Counted from the stretch's first letter, positions 50,345 to 61,298 are shown. The stretch: 64,000 bases of DNA from Brevipalpus yothersi (GCA_003956705.1 QZCP01000148.1:6196-70195); one strand, 5' to 3'. The notes: generated by a model not told the origin, from the letters alone. Translations and numbers: made by a program.

Positions 50345-53300
50345 CCAAAACTAACTGCTTTGAGCATTGCAATAAAGTGCTGTAAAATTCCACATCAGAA
50401 GAATAGAGAATAGAGAGAATTAAATAGCATCACATGAATTGTTAATAGAATAAGGAGGTCTCTAATAAGACAATACTCCAGAAAATACTGATTTAAGTGG
50501 GAAGCAATTCAATAGTTGCCAAGAATAGCTTTGAATTCGGTAATTTTCACAGTTTTCAATGCTCTCATTCAATTGCTCTCTCTCTCTCTCTCTTCTCCAT
50601 TATTTTTCGGTTAATAATATCTTCATACAAATGAATAAGATTGTATCTCATTGAGTGAACATTGTGATGGGGAAACATTCTTAGTACCTAGAACAGCATC
50701 TATCTTCAGAAATAAAATGTTGATAATCGAAATAGAGCAGAGCTTCATATATTCTCTTCACTCTCTCCTATCCAAAATCTTCATCACTGTATTCCGTTTC
50801 TTTCAATTTTCATCGTTTTTTTGGCTTGCTCTATTTGATGCTCCATTCTTCATCTATACGTCTCATTCGAAATTCTACACACTCTTATTCAGAGCGTAAA
50901 GAAAATATGTTGTTGTTTTGGCATTCGAAAGTTAATTCTCTAAAACCCTTAATCTTACTATGAAATTAAATACCCACTCAATTCATAGTCTAGTAAGTAT
51001 GAATGGAAAGAATGGCAGCCGTGGCTTATCATGAATGTTTCTCTCTCGTTCCTTTGTATATTCATGTATACACACAATGCCTTAATGAGTTGTCAATAAT
51101 ATTTCAACAATATAAAACCAGAATCATTCATAAACTGTACCACAGAGTGAAGAATATTCATACATACAGTAGCAGTGGTTATATTTTCAATTGTGATTGT
51201 TACTGTCTGTGTGTGATTGTGATGAGGTGACAGAGATCAAGCTTATCACATTAAGTGAGTTCCTTCTTTTGAATGAATAGAAAATTGAGCGATATTCTAT
51301 TGGGATTCCTAGACAATGTTACATGTAATCATAGAGACAGTGGCAAACAGAGTGAACAAGAGAGGAAGAAAAAAAAGCAAAGAGAATAATGATGGAGAGA
51401 GAGAGCAAAATAAGAGTCAATAAAGACTGTGTGTGTCCCACTTGCTGGTTGATTTTTATTTCGTTATATTCGTTTTGCGAAGGGAGGTTTGTTGATATTT
51501 CCTTCCGTTTAGAACGATAAATCAAAGATAAATGAGATAATCTTCCATTGAACCACTTGCCTCCTCCTGATCAAGCATCAAAAGGAAACGACTTGTGTGT
51601 TGTGACTATAAATCATCGTGAATTCTAGGACTAACTTCTTATTCTCCACCGTTTAACTGTGAACAACAATTCTTCTTTATTCTTCTTGTATCGCTTGAAA
51701 GCCATAAGTGTACCATGATATCAATGGACTCGAACATACACACACACTCATACACAGGGCATCTATGTATAAAGAGAGCATCTGAATAGAAGAATTCTGA
51801 GGTCCATACTGCATATATAGCTTTTCTTACTTGACTCATATTATTTTTCAAGGCTCTCATACACAACATACATACACACACATGCATTCACCTAAAGAGT
51901 GGAGACAAAGTTTATGGGATGAAGAATGTTGTCAGCCTTTCATCTTGATCATTTTTCACATTTTTCCACTTATGTTCTCATCAAAATCCACTTTTCTCCT
52001 CTCTTTCATCCGATATTCTGGGATTAACGGAAAGAGAGAGAGAGAGAGAGAGAGAGGAAAGAAAATACGAAAGAATAAGATTGCCGGAACTTTGTATCAA
52101 GAGAGAACTTTTTTTCTCTCTCTTCCTACTAAAAGGCAAAAGTGGCGGTAATTTTGTTGAGTAAGATCTAGAACATTACTTATTATGGCTTATGAGAAGA
52201 GTTCAAGGATCAAGAGAAAGAGAGTAAATTTTGTCTTCTCTTCATTGGCTTTGCATCAATTTTGCATCTTTTAAATTGTTTCCTTTTTTGAAATTTTGAC
52301 ACAATTGTATTGACCCAATTTTTCGATTAATTACCTTGAAGTAGAAGTTTTTTTTATCGATATTTAATCTTTCAACTATTCTCTCTCTTCCTTTCTTTCT
52401 TCCTTTTCTTTCAGTCAAAGCAAGATGGTGACTTCAATAGTCAATTGGTTCAAGATGATGATCCATCATCTTCCATTATATCCAAGTCTTTCAAGAAATT
52501 AGCTTTTGGTATCTCATATTTTTTATCAACTTTAACTTCATCTCGCCAATTTGCATACAAAAATCGCCTTCATCATACCAATAAACTGCCATTGGAACGA
52601 TATCGTCGTCAAGCATCCGAAAGTGACCATCAACATTATCAACATAATAATGATCATCATAAAAGTGGTACAAATTCAACCAAACGAAATATAAGTGAAT
52701 TTGGTACACTTGTTTTCCAATCTAATCGTTCATCAGAACGAAATGTTTCCTCACTTGATCTACTTGAAAACAATATGTTCGAAAATAATGTGCCTGGTTT
52801 CGGTCGTGTTGATCTTGTACCATCAAAAACAGCCAAAGATGAGCATGAAGATGAAAATGAAGGCAGTTTCCATCCAACACCAGCATCAACAGACAAAAAT
52901 CTCCAAGTGAGTCAATCAACCATTACCATGTACTGCTGGTCCAGTGTTGTGAGAAGGAAGAGGAAGAAAAAATACCAAACTTTACCCTGAATTCAGGTGG
53001 AATTTTCAATTTGACCAAGATTCCTAGAATGTTTTCCACTATTCCCTATCTTTATCACTTCCCTGGTGAATATTTCTACTTCATCAAAATCAGTGCATCA
53101 TGAACTTGGATGTTTTTGTGTCCACCATACCCTCATATATCCACACTCCCAGATATATATATATATATATACGATTATTCTTATGATTGAAAGGAATTTC
53201 TAGCTTCATTTCTCGCCCGCATGATTGAGCTTACCTCTTGGGCTCCTTAGAGTGAATGTTTACCTCTAGCTTCCGTGGTTACACACGAGTAGCATTCGTT

Positions 53301-56300
53301 ATGTGCCTCAGTGTGTTTGACTATTGCTGTTGAACATTTTGTTCTTGTGTGTGTGTGTTCTTCTGGGAGGAGGAAAAAAATTTTCTCATCATCATGAACA
53401 GAATGAAAAGTAGGCCACGATAGAGCTGATAATTGGACATCAACACAAGGCAAGTCGGAAGTATTCCTTACTTCATGGCTAGCTATCGATTTCTATCACT
53501 TGTTCCTGATATCCTGAACTAGTGGAAGCATATGTCTATGTGATTCCGATTAGGGAATGAATAGTATGTGAAATGATTACCTTGGCTACTTATGAGTTGG
53601 TTCCATTATCTATATAGTAGCATAGAATACTTCCGATCTCTCTCTCTCTCTACCAATATCATGGCACTCAGTAAACATAGCTCATAATGAATGAGATTGA
53701 GATAGATATATATGTGTACAAATTGAAATCAACTGGAAAGTATATGGAAAGTCTTACTCAGATCAACCGATTTTTGCTCTTCATTTCAGGTTGAGAGAGA
53801 TGACTTTGCAAGAGTATCTTTACAGTCAGAAATTCACTTTCACTTTCTATGTATATAATATCATTCTCTGAGTGTGTACCAATTTAGTGATGGTAACTTG
53901 TACCCAAAGCTTTGACATTTTGAGTTGGATTTACATTGGGAAGAATTTTTCTACCTCTAAATTGAATCGCATTCAGTCTCACAAAAACCTTTTGGGAATC
54001 TTCTTCGCGCCAATCTATCACGCTGACTCTCAGTGTTCCTATTTTTCATGCTGATTTTTGGACCAACTTCAACTGATATCATAAAATTGACAACCAGCAT
54101 GATGGAAAAGGAGATTTTGAATCAGTATGTCTCCAGAGAATACAACTTGTCAGAGAAAACATTTTCTCATCTTTCCATAGATTCGACCATGTTCACCTTT
54201 AATTGCTTGGTAGAGTGATTTACAATTTGATCTTACTTATCAAGATTAAATGTATTCATGAAAAAATTGATCCTGTCACTTAGATGCTATACTTTTACAA
54301 TATCAGTAGGGATTCAAATCACCTGCACCAGTTCTCATAGATATTGAAAAATTCCCACATTCTATTATGTGATCCGAAGTGATGTTAGATGGCTAAAAAG
54401 TCAAGTATTCATCTATTGTTATAGATGGAAAAGCATTCATTCGCTCTATTGTTTCAAGTTTTATGAGTTGGATTCGTTCGAGCAGGAAATCTAAACAGTT
54501 ATTTTGTTATTTTATTTTCAGTTTTGGTATTTTGACACAAAACCATTTCAAAATCGCAATTTTTAGAGCAAGAACAGAAACTTTTAGAATTGATCTTCTA
54601 GATAATTCAGAGTACCGGAAGCTTTAGAGGTATTCAAGAATTTCAGATTACTTCCTGAACTCATTATACCATTACCCTAGTAGCTGTTAGCAAAATTATA
54701 GGAAATGATGTGTATACCCTGTTAGACATAACGTGAAGAAACGAATAGATATGGAAATTATTGTGCATTAAAGTAAAAGAGCCGATTATTCCACTGGACT
54801 CAAACTGATTTGATAGAATTTGTGTACAAATGTAGGAGTCTGATCAAGAACGATCCATCAGTAGTACTGATTCATGTAATTGGGTCAGTCGATGCACTTT
54901 TTCCCTTGATCATTCCTTCTTATTTCAATTTTCCAATGGTAATATCGAGCCAATTCTTATTACTCATACCTATAAACCTATCCACTCTCTTCTCTACTGG
55001 GTAAACACCTTTCTCACTATTGCATCATATGACATAAGATGCAAATATTACCTTCACATTGTTCAATATATACTCTCATAGTGATATTTTTCTTACAATA
55101 CTCTTGAGGCATGACCATTTTTTCTTCTTTGGAACTATTCTACATGTACATATCTTGAAGGAACTTATAATATGATTATAATTCTAAGATATTTAAAGAG
55201 AAAGTTCAGGATTCTCAGAATAAAATCAACAATTGGTAAAGTTATGTTTCTCTCAAATAAACTAGAAGCAAACTAGTAGTTTCTGTTCATTGAGCAACAC
55301 GGAGTGCCTCTATCTTCACTTTTAGCGATTCCTTACTCATAAACTGTCCATTAGGTTCCTTCAATATGATTACATGATGTAAATGTTTTTCTCGATTAGA
55401 CTGATTTTCGTTGAGCTATTTTGTTGTTATCGCTTGGTTGTTCTAGGATATTGGAATAATGGTGAATATGATAGCTTTCAAGAGTTGAAGTATATTCATG
55501 ATGATCATTTGGGCCCTCTGTTCAATAGAATGACTCACATACTCATCAACTATCGAAAAGAATCTTCTTGAAACGAATCGAAACAATTCACTTCCTATTC
55601 CATCTCCTCATATCTGAAATATCAAAGTATTGTCTACCAAAAATAACTCAACAAGAATAAAGTATTGCATCATCTTGCCACTAGACAGATTAAAATTCCT
55701 CGATAGATTCTTGACATTCTCACCAGATTCATTCTTGAGCAAAACTTTACCGGGATCATGTTTTCCGTGAATCTGATGATACAACTTCTTGACTACTCAT
55801 TCTACTTTGAGAAATCGAAAGCTGAAATATGAGTCCGATAAGCTGGCGGAACGGAAGCTCATGATCGATACTCTATCTGAGCTTGAATGATAGCGATGAA
55901 TCTTGATGCGGAAAAGTTGATACCTGCATCGATTAAACACATTTCCTCAATCCTTGCTTGACTTTGATTCCCTGACAATCCTTTCATGAATTATCTCACA
56001 ATCACAATTGTTCCACATATATGACCAAAAGTATTGCCACCATTGTGATTTATTCCACTCAGCTGCCTTGATCACTAACCACTTACACTTTCTATAGGTT
56101 TTATGTGGTGAAATAATAGTGGAATCCCTACGAAACGTTAAGTGTCTACCGGAACCAGATGCATTCAATCCATGTGAAGACGTTATGGGCAATGTGATGC
56201 TTCGAGTGGCTGATTGGATTGTTGCTGTGGCCGCTGTATTTGGTAATATTGCTGTGATGATAGTACTAATGAGTGGACGATTCTCAATGACCGTCTCAAA

Positions 56301-56493
56301 GTTTCTTATGTGTAATTTGGCATTTGCCGATTTTTGTATGGGACTATATCTTCTTATCATTGCAATTATTGATGTCCACACTATCGGTGTTTACTTCAAT
56401 CATGCAATCGATTGGCAGCATGGTAAGTGACACACATATAAACACACATGAGAAGAATAAGATGTTCAATCTGATGTGAAATAAGGAAGAGAG

Positions 56494-56557
<64 letters not shown>

Positions 56558-57602
56558 AGGATAGAATGTGTTGACAAAATCATCCAATTTATCGCCTTTC
56601 CCTTATATCAAGTGTGCCCTCATATATATATGAGTGTGATATAGTTAATCTGGTCTGACTAAGGGTCAGTCAACAGAATCGATAGAAAGAGTCGAGATTA
56701 TCCTTCGTTCCTAAGATTTTTTTCCTCCTATTTTTCTTTTCTACTTTGCTCATTCTCCTTCTTATTGAGAATCTTTTCCCAATGTTTGTATTTACTGAGC
56801 CTCCACTATCAATACGGAAAGGCGATGCATTCAATTTGATATCACCATCATGATCATCGAAATTATTGTGATTTACTTTATTCTCTATATTATGAGAGGA
56901 GCTTTCGTTTGTTCTTTTTTCATCTCATTCTATTTCATCTGATTTGGATCTCTCTCTCTCTCTCTCCATTGAATATTCTTCTTAATACCTTCTTCGATAA
57001 ACAAAGAATTCTGAGTATTTTTCCATGGAACTCAATTGTGATACAATGGAATTCTAATATATTCCACTATTCTTCGTTCTTTCCCTCATTTCCACCCCCC
57101 TCAATAGGATTAGGCTGCAAAGTAACTGGATTTATAACAGTTTTTGCGAGCGAATTATCCATCTTCACTTTAACTGTGATAACTTTGGAACGTTGGTACG
57201 CGATTACCTATGCAATCCACTTAAATCGTCGATTAAAGTTGGGACTTGCAGTACAAATAATGGTCGGTGGATGGATATATGCCTCTGTAATTGCATCTCT
57301 TCCATTGTTTGGTGTGAGCAGCTACTCAAAGACCAGCATTTGTTTACCTATGGAAAATCGAAATGCTATCGATATAGCATACCTCATTGTTCTATTGACT
57401 ACCAATGCACTAGCATTCTTACTTATTTCCGCATGCTATGGAAAGGTAAGATTCATTCAGAAAATATTTGTGTATACTCTTACACATGCTAACCCAATGA
57501 ACGTTTCCCATATACAAGGGTATATGTGTGTGTATATATGCTTGAATATTTATGAGGCTTATCTGTCCTCTCGTGGCAAGCTAATCAGAACAGATATTTT
57601 CT

Positions 57603-57642
<40 letters not shown>

Positions 57643-58354
57643 AACTTTGAAAAGGTATACCTCGTTAATAGTTACCTTCAACCTGATCTCTTCATCTTCT
57701 CTTCAACTCCCATATGAATTTCGGTTGAAACCTTGTCTGATACTCTATTGCCAGTGAGAAATAATCTTTAAATCGCTGATGATGGTGGGTGTATATTGTG
57801 TGTGTGATGATACACTATGTCCTTTAGGATGAGCATTCTTGAAATATAGTCTCGGGAATACACCTACATCCATTAGAATATTCAAATTGAGTGACTCATT
57901 TTTTCACGCAAACTTTAGTTGATGGAGATTCTTGATATGGTTAGTCTCGACGTGCACACACATACAAATGAGGAAACAGAGAGGATTTAGAATCTTCATA
58001 AATAAGAACAACACATGGAGAGAGGTGGAAAGAGAGAAAAAATTTGAACAATCTCACTTTCTTAATTAAGTAGGAAGAAAAAAGAAATTTATGTTAAGAA
58101 AAACCTCAAGCTTTATTTATTTATTTCGTTTGTGTGAATTTTTTCCATCTTTCTCATTACTTGGAAGGAAAAAACGAGAAAGAAAAACGAAAGACTCCAA
58201 GACCTCACAACTGATGAAAAACTTATGAATCCGTTTATTTTTATTGGAGAAAATGAAAACCTTACAAAATCTCCTGGGTGAAAAAGGTTTCTTATCGGAG
58301 AATTTTTTCTCCTTACATAGAGATCAATATCTTCAATTCAATTGTTCAAAATTC

Positions 58355-58410
<56 letters not shown>

Positions 58411-60015
58411 AACTTCCTTGTTTCCAAAACAATTTATAAGTTTCTTTTTTTCTTCTTATCTTCTCACCTTTTTTTATCAGATGTATTTGGCAATAATAAG
58501 TCAAACAACACGAGCCATAACAAACGATATGACTATTGCCAAGCGAATGGCACTGTTGGTTTTCACAGATTTTGCCTGTTGGGCACCGATAGCTTTTTTT
58601 GGACTTACAGCAGTTGCTGGATATCCGTTGATAAATGTTACAAATTCAAAAATTTTATTAGTCTTTTTTTATCCACTCAATTCATGTGCCAATCCATTTT
58701 TATATGCCATTCTCACCAAACAATATCGACGTGATTTCTTTATATTAGCCAGTAGATATGGTTTTTGTACAGAGAGAGCAATGCGCTACAAGGGAACATC
58801 ATCAAATTGTCAGCATCAGAGAATTTTCTCCTCTAAATCAGGTATGTTGTGTGTGCCAGAATGTGTTTGGAAAAATATTTGAAAACTTTTTTCTCTAATT
58901 TTGTTCTATTTTTTCTCTTTATTTGAATAGGAGAAATAAATCGTCGAAATGCAATACATGGGCCGAAAAAGCAATTGTATCAGTATAAGAGTCGAAGCTC
59001 TTTGCAACAAAATTCACAGAGTGACGATAATTCAGGTCTAAGTGTGATATATTCTGCAATTGATTTGTTTCCAGAAAGCAGTATAAGCTACGATTCTAGC
59101 CATGAAATAGTGAGAATGGAATATTTCAACAAAGATGATACTCGACGATCTCGACGCCATCGGAAACAAAATTATTGTAGCAGTATATCGGTACGTTTAA
59201 ATTATTTGAAGCTTGGTGAGGATATGCAATCTTATTTCATGTATTCACTTCCAATAGGATCAAGCAAATCTTTTTTCAGTTGTATTTCTCAATTCTTTTC
59301 CCAAGTTTCCTTCTTTTTCTAGCTTCAATTCACACTATTGAAGTGAGTTGACAATAGAAAGTTATCCAAGGTATCATATTGAGCTGATCAAGATTGAAAA
59401 TAGGATCTTATATGAGCAAGAATTTCACTTTCTCGGAAGGAAAGAAAAGAAAATAGTGAAAAATTCTTGTCAATGATTGGAAGTTGACAGGAATTTTTCA
59501 AAATTTCCTCACCAATTTTAGAACTTGAAACTTTTTTCCGAAGAAAATTCTGATCGATTATCTGTTCCTCAATTCCTCCACAAGGTGTCTCCATGATAAG
59601 CATTCAGATCAATTCCTATGATTCACTTCGTTCTGGAATCTGAAGAGAAAGATATGAAATTAGATTAGAATTTTGTGTGTAAATGGACCAAAACCTAGTA
59701 GTTTTGCATGATATTTATCTTGATTTTTACATACTTCAAATTTGAATGATCAAACCGTTTACCCAGAAAGTTTATGATAAGAGTGGAACATTTTTTGCTC
59801 ACAATATTGAGGAAAAGATTTCCTCAAGTTTCTCGAGGGCTTCACCATGGCTTTCAGTTCTGTTCATGTAAGCACCAGAATTAGGACCAAATTCAATCTC
59901 CTAAGGCTATGATCGACATACTTTGCATGCACTTTTTTGCACCATGGGTTGCTTTTAAAGCACTTTATGATATAATATTGCTTTTGATCAACTTCCTCTA
60001 TATCATTCGTTTTTT

Positions 60016-60060
<45 letters not shown>

Positions 60061-60489
60061 TTTTCGAACTTTCAGCAATCATCCAGTGAAGAGAGCTCAT
60101 CCTCAGTATCACGAAGATCTCATCTCATCATTCGAGATGGTAAAAAGATGAGACTTTTGCCCAGCTCAGAGCGTGAAGAAATACTGCGCAAAATTCTTGG
60201 CGATAATTCTGATCGTCTCGCTGGTCGAAACGATGGTATTCGAAAGTGTTCACCACAACGAAATAATATTCATAAATCGCATAAAAATTGTTCCTCATGG
60301 GTTGCTCAAGAAAATTCGTCTGGTGAAAAAAGTAGCAGTACGGAAGAGGATAAGCTGGGTGGGCGAGCTGGACGAGCTAATCACCTTAATTATTCTGCTA
60401 AACAACAATCACCACAAGTTGCCTCTGAGAATGCAAGCTATGTGATGAGCGGTCATTCTAATAGTGCTGGAGAAGATATTGAATTATGA
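29192..60489 (+). CDS. Lgr1: Type A leucine-rich-repeat GPCR (glycoprotein-hormone receptor family), 16 exons
   Basis: Exons: 29192-29718, 34046-34120, 35517-35591, 38544-38621, 39225-39299, 40351-40416, 41823-41891, 44107-44181, 46127-46351, 47362-47428, 52415-52906, 56098-56422, 57108-57445, 58481-58841, 58931-59190, 60076-60489. All junctions are GT-AG and the total is 3,522 nt in one frame, giving 1,173 aa. Order: signal peptide, Pro/Ser-rich N-terminus, LRR N-cap, about nine LRRs, a hinge with HCCAF (about 398-402), seven transmembrane helices (about 645-910) with ERW (744) and NPFLY (900), and a long Ser-rich tail. These are the marks of FSH/TSH/LH-receptor-type LGRs. Invertebrate type A LGRs are receptors for GPA2/GPB5 (thyrostimulin-like) hormone acting through cAMP. 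No LDLa module is present, which argues against type C (relaxin-type), and the LRR number is too low for type B (rickets/LGR4-6). The gene converges on the PCMT-like gene. The family is certain; the orthologue name is an inference. Confidence 0.92.
29719..34045 (+). other. LGR intron 1 (4.3 kb)
   Basis: The intron contains no recognised nested gene. It has a short CA run at 31279-31297, GA/CT-rich sequence near 32440-32540 and a CT array at 33909-33956. A balanced-composition open frame at 32549-32785 is described under findings. Confidence 0.65.
33909..33956. repeat. (CT)n in LGR intron 1
   Basis: A CT array of about 24 units, 89 bases before the exon 2 acceptor at 34045. Confidence 0.96.
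34046..34120 (+). CDS. Lgr1: LGR exon 2: single LRR (found by phase and splice sites)
   Basis: A 75-base exon between TTAATCAG and TT|GTAAGT. In phase 2 it reads LYLSSIGIQVLTSKALRVYS then SSLEDL, an LRR, and keeps the frame between exons 1 and 3. With it the receptor has eight internal LRR/hinge exons, as in vertebrate FSHR. Confidence 0.82.
34489..34524. repeat. (GT)n in LGR intron 2
   Basis: A perfect GT array of 18 units. Confidence 0.96.
35517..44181 (+). CDS. Lgr1: LGR exons 3-8: six one-repeat LRR exons
   Basis: Exons at 35517-35591 (75 nt), 38544-38621 (78), 39225-39299 (75), 40351-40416 (66), 41823-41891 (69) and 44107-44181 (75) each encode one LRR. All begin and end in phase 2 between the last two bases of a Leu/Ile/Met codon. 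Examples are LDSAKSLKRIEPGAFANLS, INLAPLLTIIPDGVF and LDYNNIEFVDSMAF. The regular lengths and phase make the assembly secure despite introns of up to 3 kb. Confidence 0.88.
35592..38543 (+). other. LGR intron 3 (3.0 kb)
   Basis: AT-rich intron with short CT tracts at 36355-36366 and 37663-37702. I see no further LRR exon here, and the exon count already matches the vertebrate plan. Confidence 0.65.
37663..37702. repeat. Compound CT/CTAT repeat in LGR intron 3
   Basis: A CT array interrupted by CTATCTAT in the middle. Confidence 0.9.
42887..42939. repeat. (CT)n in LGR intron 7
   Basis: A CT array of about 26 units. Confidence 0.96.
43226..43260. repeat. (GT)n in LGR intron 7
   Basis: A GT array of about 17 units, between two CT arrays of the same intron. 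Confidence 0.96.
43646..43693. repeat. Second (CT)n in LGR intron 7
   Basis: A CT array of about 24 units in the same orientation as 42887-42939, about 410 bases before the exon 8 acceptor. Confidence 0.96.
45210..45234. repeat. Short (CT)n in LGR intron 8
   Basis: A CT array of about 12 units followed by a T-rich tract. Confidence 0.9.
46127..46351 (+). CDS. Lgr1: LGR exon 9: last LRRs and HCCAF hinge motif
   Basis: A 225-base exon equivalent to FSHR exon 9 (186 nt in vertebrates). It holds the last two LRRs and YSYHCCAFKFP, the conserved Cys-box at the start of the hinge. The donor AAG|GTAACC is phase 2. Confidence 0.88.
46391..46453. repeat. GAAA/GA purine tract after LGR exon 9
   Basis: A purine-only stretch of GAAA units passing into GA units, 40 bases after the exon 9 donor. 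Confidence 0.93.
47362..47428 (+). CDS. Lgr1: LGR exon 10: short hinge exon
   Basis: A 67-base exon (MCNNNLPGRSGTSSDQLRES) between ACCCGAAACAG and ATG|GTAAGA. It converts phase 2 to phase 0. Without it exon 9 and exon 11 do not join in frame, which is the main evidence for it. Confidence 0.75.
50278..50341. repeat. (GA)n in LGR intron 10
   Basis: An uninterrupted GA array of about 31 units. Confidence 0.97.
52032..52056. repeat. Short (GA)n in LGR intron 10
   Basis: A GA array of about 12 units, 360 bases before exon 11. Confidence 0.9.
52415..52906 (+). CDS. Lgr1: LGR exon 11: long hinge insert with RYRR site
   Basis: A 492-base phase 0-0 exon. It encodes 164 residues of mostly polar, His/Asn/Ser-rich hinge with several Asn-X-Ser/Thr sites and a dibasic site RYRR (residues 506-509, bases 52598-52609). 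The length is typical of a hinge insertion, not of a folded domain. Confidence 0.8.
52907..56097 (+). other. LGR intron 11 (3.2 kb)
   Basis: This separates the hinge from the transmembrane region. It holds an AT dinucleotide run at 53155-53172 and a short CT tract at 53638-53651. No exon or nested gene is supported. Confidence 0.6.
56098..58841 (+). CDS. Lgr1: LGR exons 12-14: seven-transmembrane domain
   Basis: Exon 12 (56098-56422) carries the end of the hinge (CLPEPDAFNPCED), TM1 and TM2 (FLMCNLAFADFCMGLYLL). Exon 13 (57108-57445) carries TM3 with ERW, TM4 and TM5. Exon 14 (58481-58841) carries TM6 (MALLVFTDFACWAPIAFF), TM7 (NSCANPFLYAIL) and the start of the tail. Vertebrate hormone receptors encode all seven helices in one exon; here two introns split them. 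Confidence 0.93.
56501..56554. repeat. (GA)n in LGR intron 12
   Basis: A GA array of about 27 units beginning 78 bases after the exon 12 donor. A short CT tract lies in the same intron at 56949-56966. Confidence 0.97.
57607..57641. repeat. (CT)n in LGR intron 13
   Basis: A CT array of about 17 units. Confidence 0.96.
58358..58408. repeat. (CT)n before LGR exon 14
   Basis: A CT array of about 25 units, 72 bases before the exon 14 acceptor and followed by T-rich sequence. Confidence 0.97.
58931..60489 (+). CDS. Lgr1: LGR exons 15-16: cytoplasmic tail
   Basis: Exons 58931-59190 and 60076-60489 encode about 225 tail residues rich in Ser, Arg and Asn, including the Ser cluster QSSSEESSSSVSRRS, a likely phosphorylation region. 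The final residues are EDIEL. Phases 1 and 0 join cleanly and the stop is TGA at 60487. Confidence 0.82.
60019..60058. repeat. (CT)n polypyrimidine tract at LGR exon 16 acceptor
   Basis: A CT array of about 20 units ending 17 bases before the acceptor at 60075. It lies where the polypyrimidine tract should be and may serve as one. Confidence 0.95.
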
Positions 60490-60740
60490 TAATAGCTTTT
60501 GTGGATAATATACTTTTCGAAGAATGCTGTATATATATATATGTGTGTGTGTATCACACTATGTATTGGATAGGATTTGTGTTTTATTATTATTATATTG
60601 TTATTTATTTTCTTCAAAAGTAACATGAACCTCCATGTTTTTTTATTGTGTTTACATGCTAGCGTATTGCCAATCGAATGAGAATCCAATGAGATTGGAT
60701 TCTTGTTGTTTTCCTTTTATTTCTTTCTCTTTGCTTTCCT
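60490..60740. other. Convergent 3' spacer between LGR and PCMT-like genes
   Basis: 251 bases between the two stop codons. AATAAA on the - strand at 60716-60721, about 20 bases after the PCMT-like stop, is a good poly(A) candidate for that gene. There is a short AT/GT run at 60529-60552. Confidence 0.55.
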
Positions 60741-61134
60741 TTATGTTATCTGAATGGTCTCCAGAGATCCATTAGGCATTTTTTTAGCAAAAGTTGTATG
60801 ATCATAAAAGCATCCTCCCTCTTTCAACTGATTGACCACAGTTTTCGGAAATATACCAATAATACAATCGTATGGTGCTGATTGTGAGTAACCATTTTTC
60901 CAGCATTGATCGAAAATAATTTCCAACTTATTGGCGGTCACCAAAAATCCATAATATTTCTCTGTTCTCAGCTTGAGATCAAAGTTATTGGTCAACGCAA
61001 CAACTTGTCCATTAGTTCCAAGCATGAGTGATAAGCATACCGATATATAAAGTGCATTTGATGTCAAAATTTTCCAATCTGGATGGATGAGGGGGCAAAG
61101 CATTTCCAGAACGCGAACAAATCGTCGAAGTTTC
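60741..61134 (-). CDS. PCMT-like protein, last exon (SAM motif degenerate)
   Basis: Read on the - strand from an acceptor TTTCCCACAG (ending at 61135) to TAA at 60741, about 130 residues. The C-terminal half follows protein-L-isoaspartate methyltransferase: NGYSQSAPYDCI matches the GYxxxAPYDAI segment, and VVNQLKEGG matches the IDQLKPGG segment that follows. Upstream, LMLGTNGQVVAL fits the MVGxxGxVxGI strand after motif I. The glycine-rich SAM loop (GSGSG in active enzymes) is replaced by TSNALYIS, and the protein stops about 20 residues early. PCMT repairs isoaspartate in aged proteins, but this copy looks unable to bind SAM normally. It may be a pseudoenzyme, a decaying duplicate or a PCMTD-type relative. 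The recognition is by eye. The 5' exons are missing or uncertain. Confidence 0.55.
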
Positions 61135-61298
61135 CTGTGGGAAAATTAGAATTGAGTGAAAAGCGAAAAGGAAATTCATGGAATAAATAAAATGGAAAAA
61201 TTCCTTTTTTACTCTTTCTCTTCATCTCTCTCACTTTCAAATTGCGTGAAACGTAGAATATTCATGAATATTCTATTCTGTATCGGAAAACGATCTAC

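Larger units (their letters stand above)
47429..52414 (+). other. LGR intron 10 (5.0 kb)
   Basis: The longest intron of the gene, between the short and long hinge exons. It contains a long GA array at 50278-50341, a short CT tract at 50576-50592 and a GA tract at 52032-52056. I see no nested gene on either strand. Confidence 0.6.

Noticed and set aside
57193..57492. Open frame overlapping the LGR TM3-TM5 exon in another frame
   Set aside because: It is a shadow of exon 13; only the receptor frame has conserved motifs and joins in phase.
60741..61134. N-terminal part of an ABCD-type transporter
   Set aside because: A hydrophobic stretch around NALYISVCLSL first suggested this, but the C-terminal half does not fit a transporter and follows the PCMT pattern instead.
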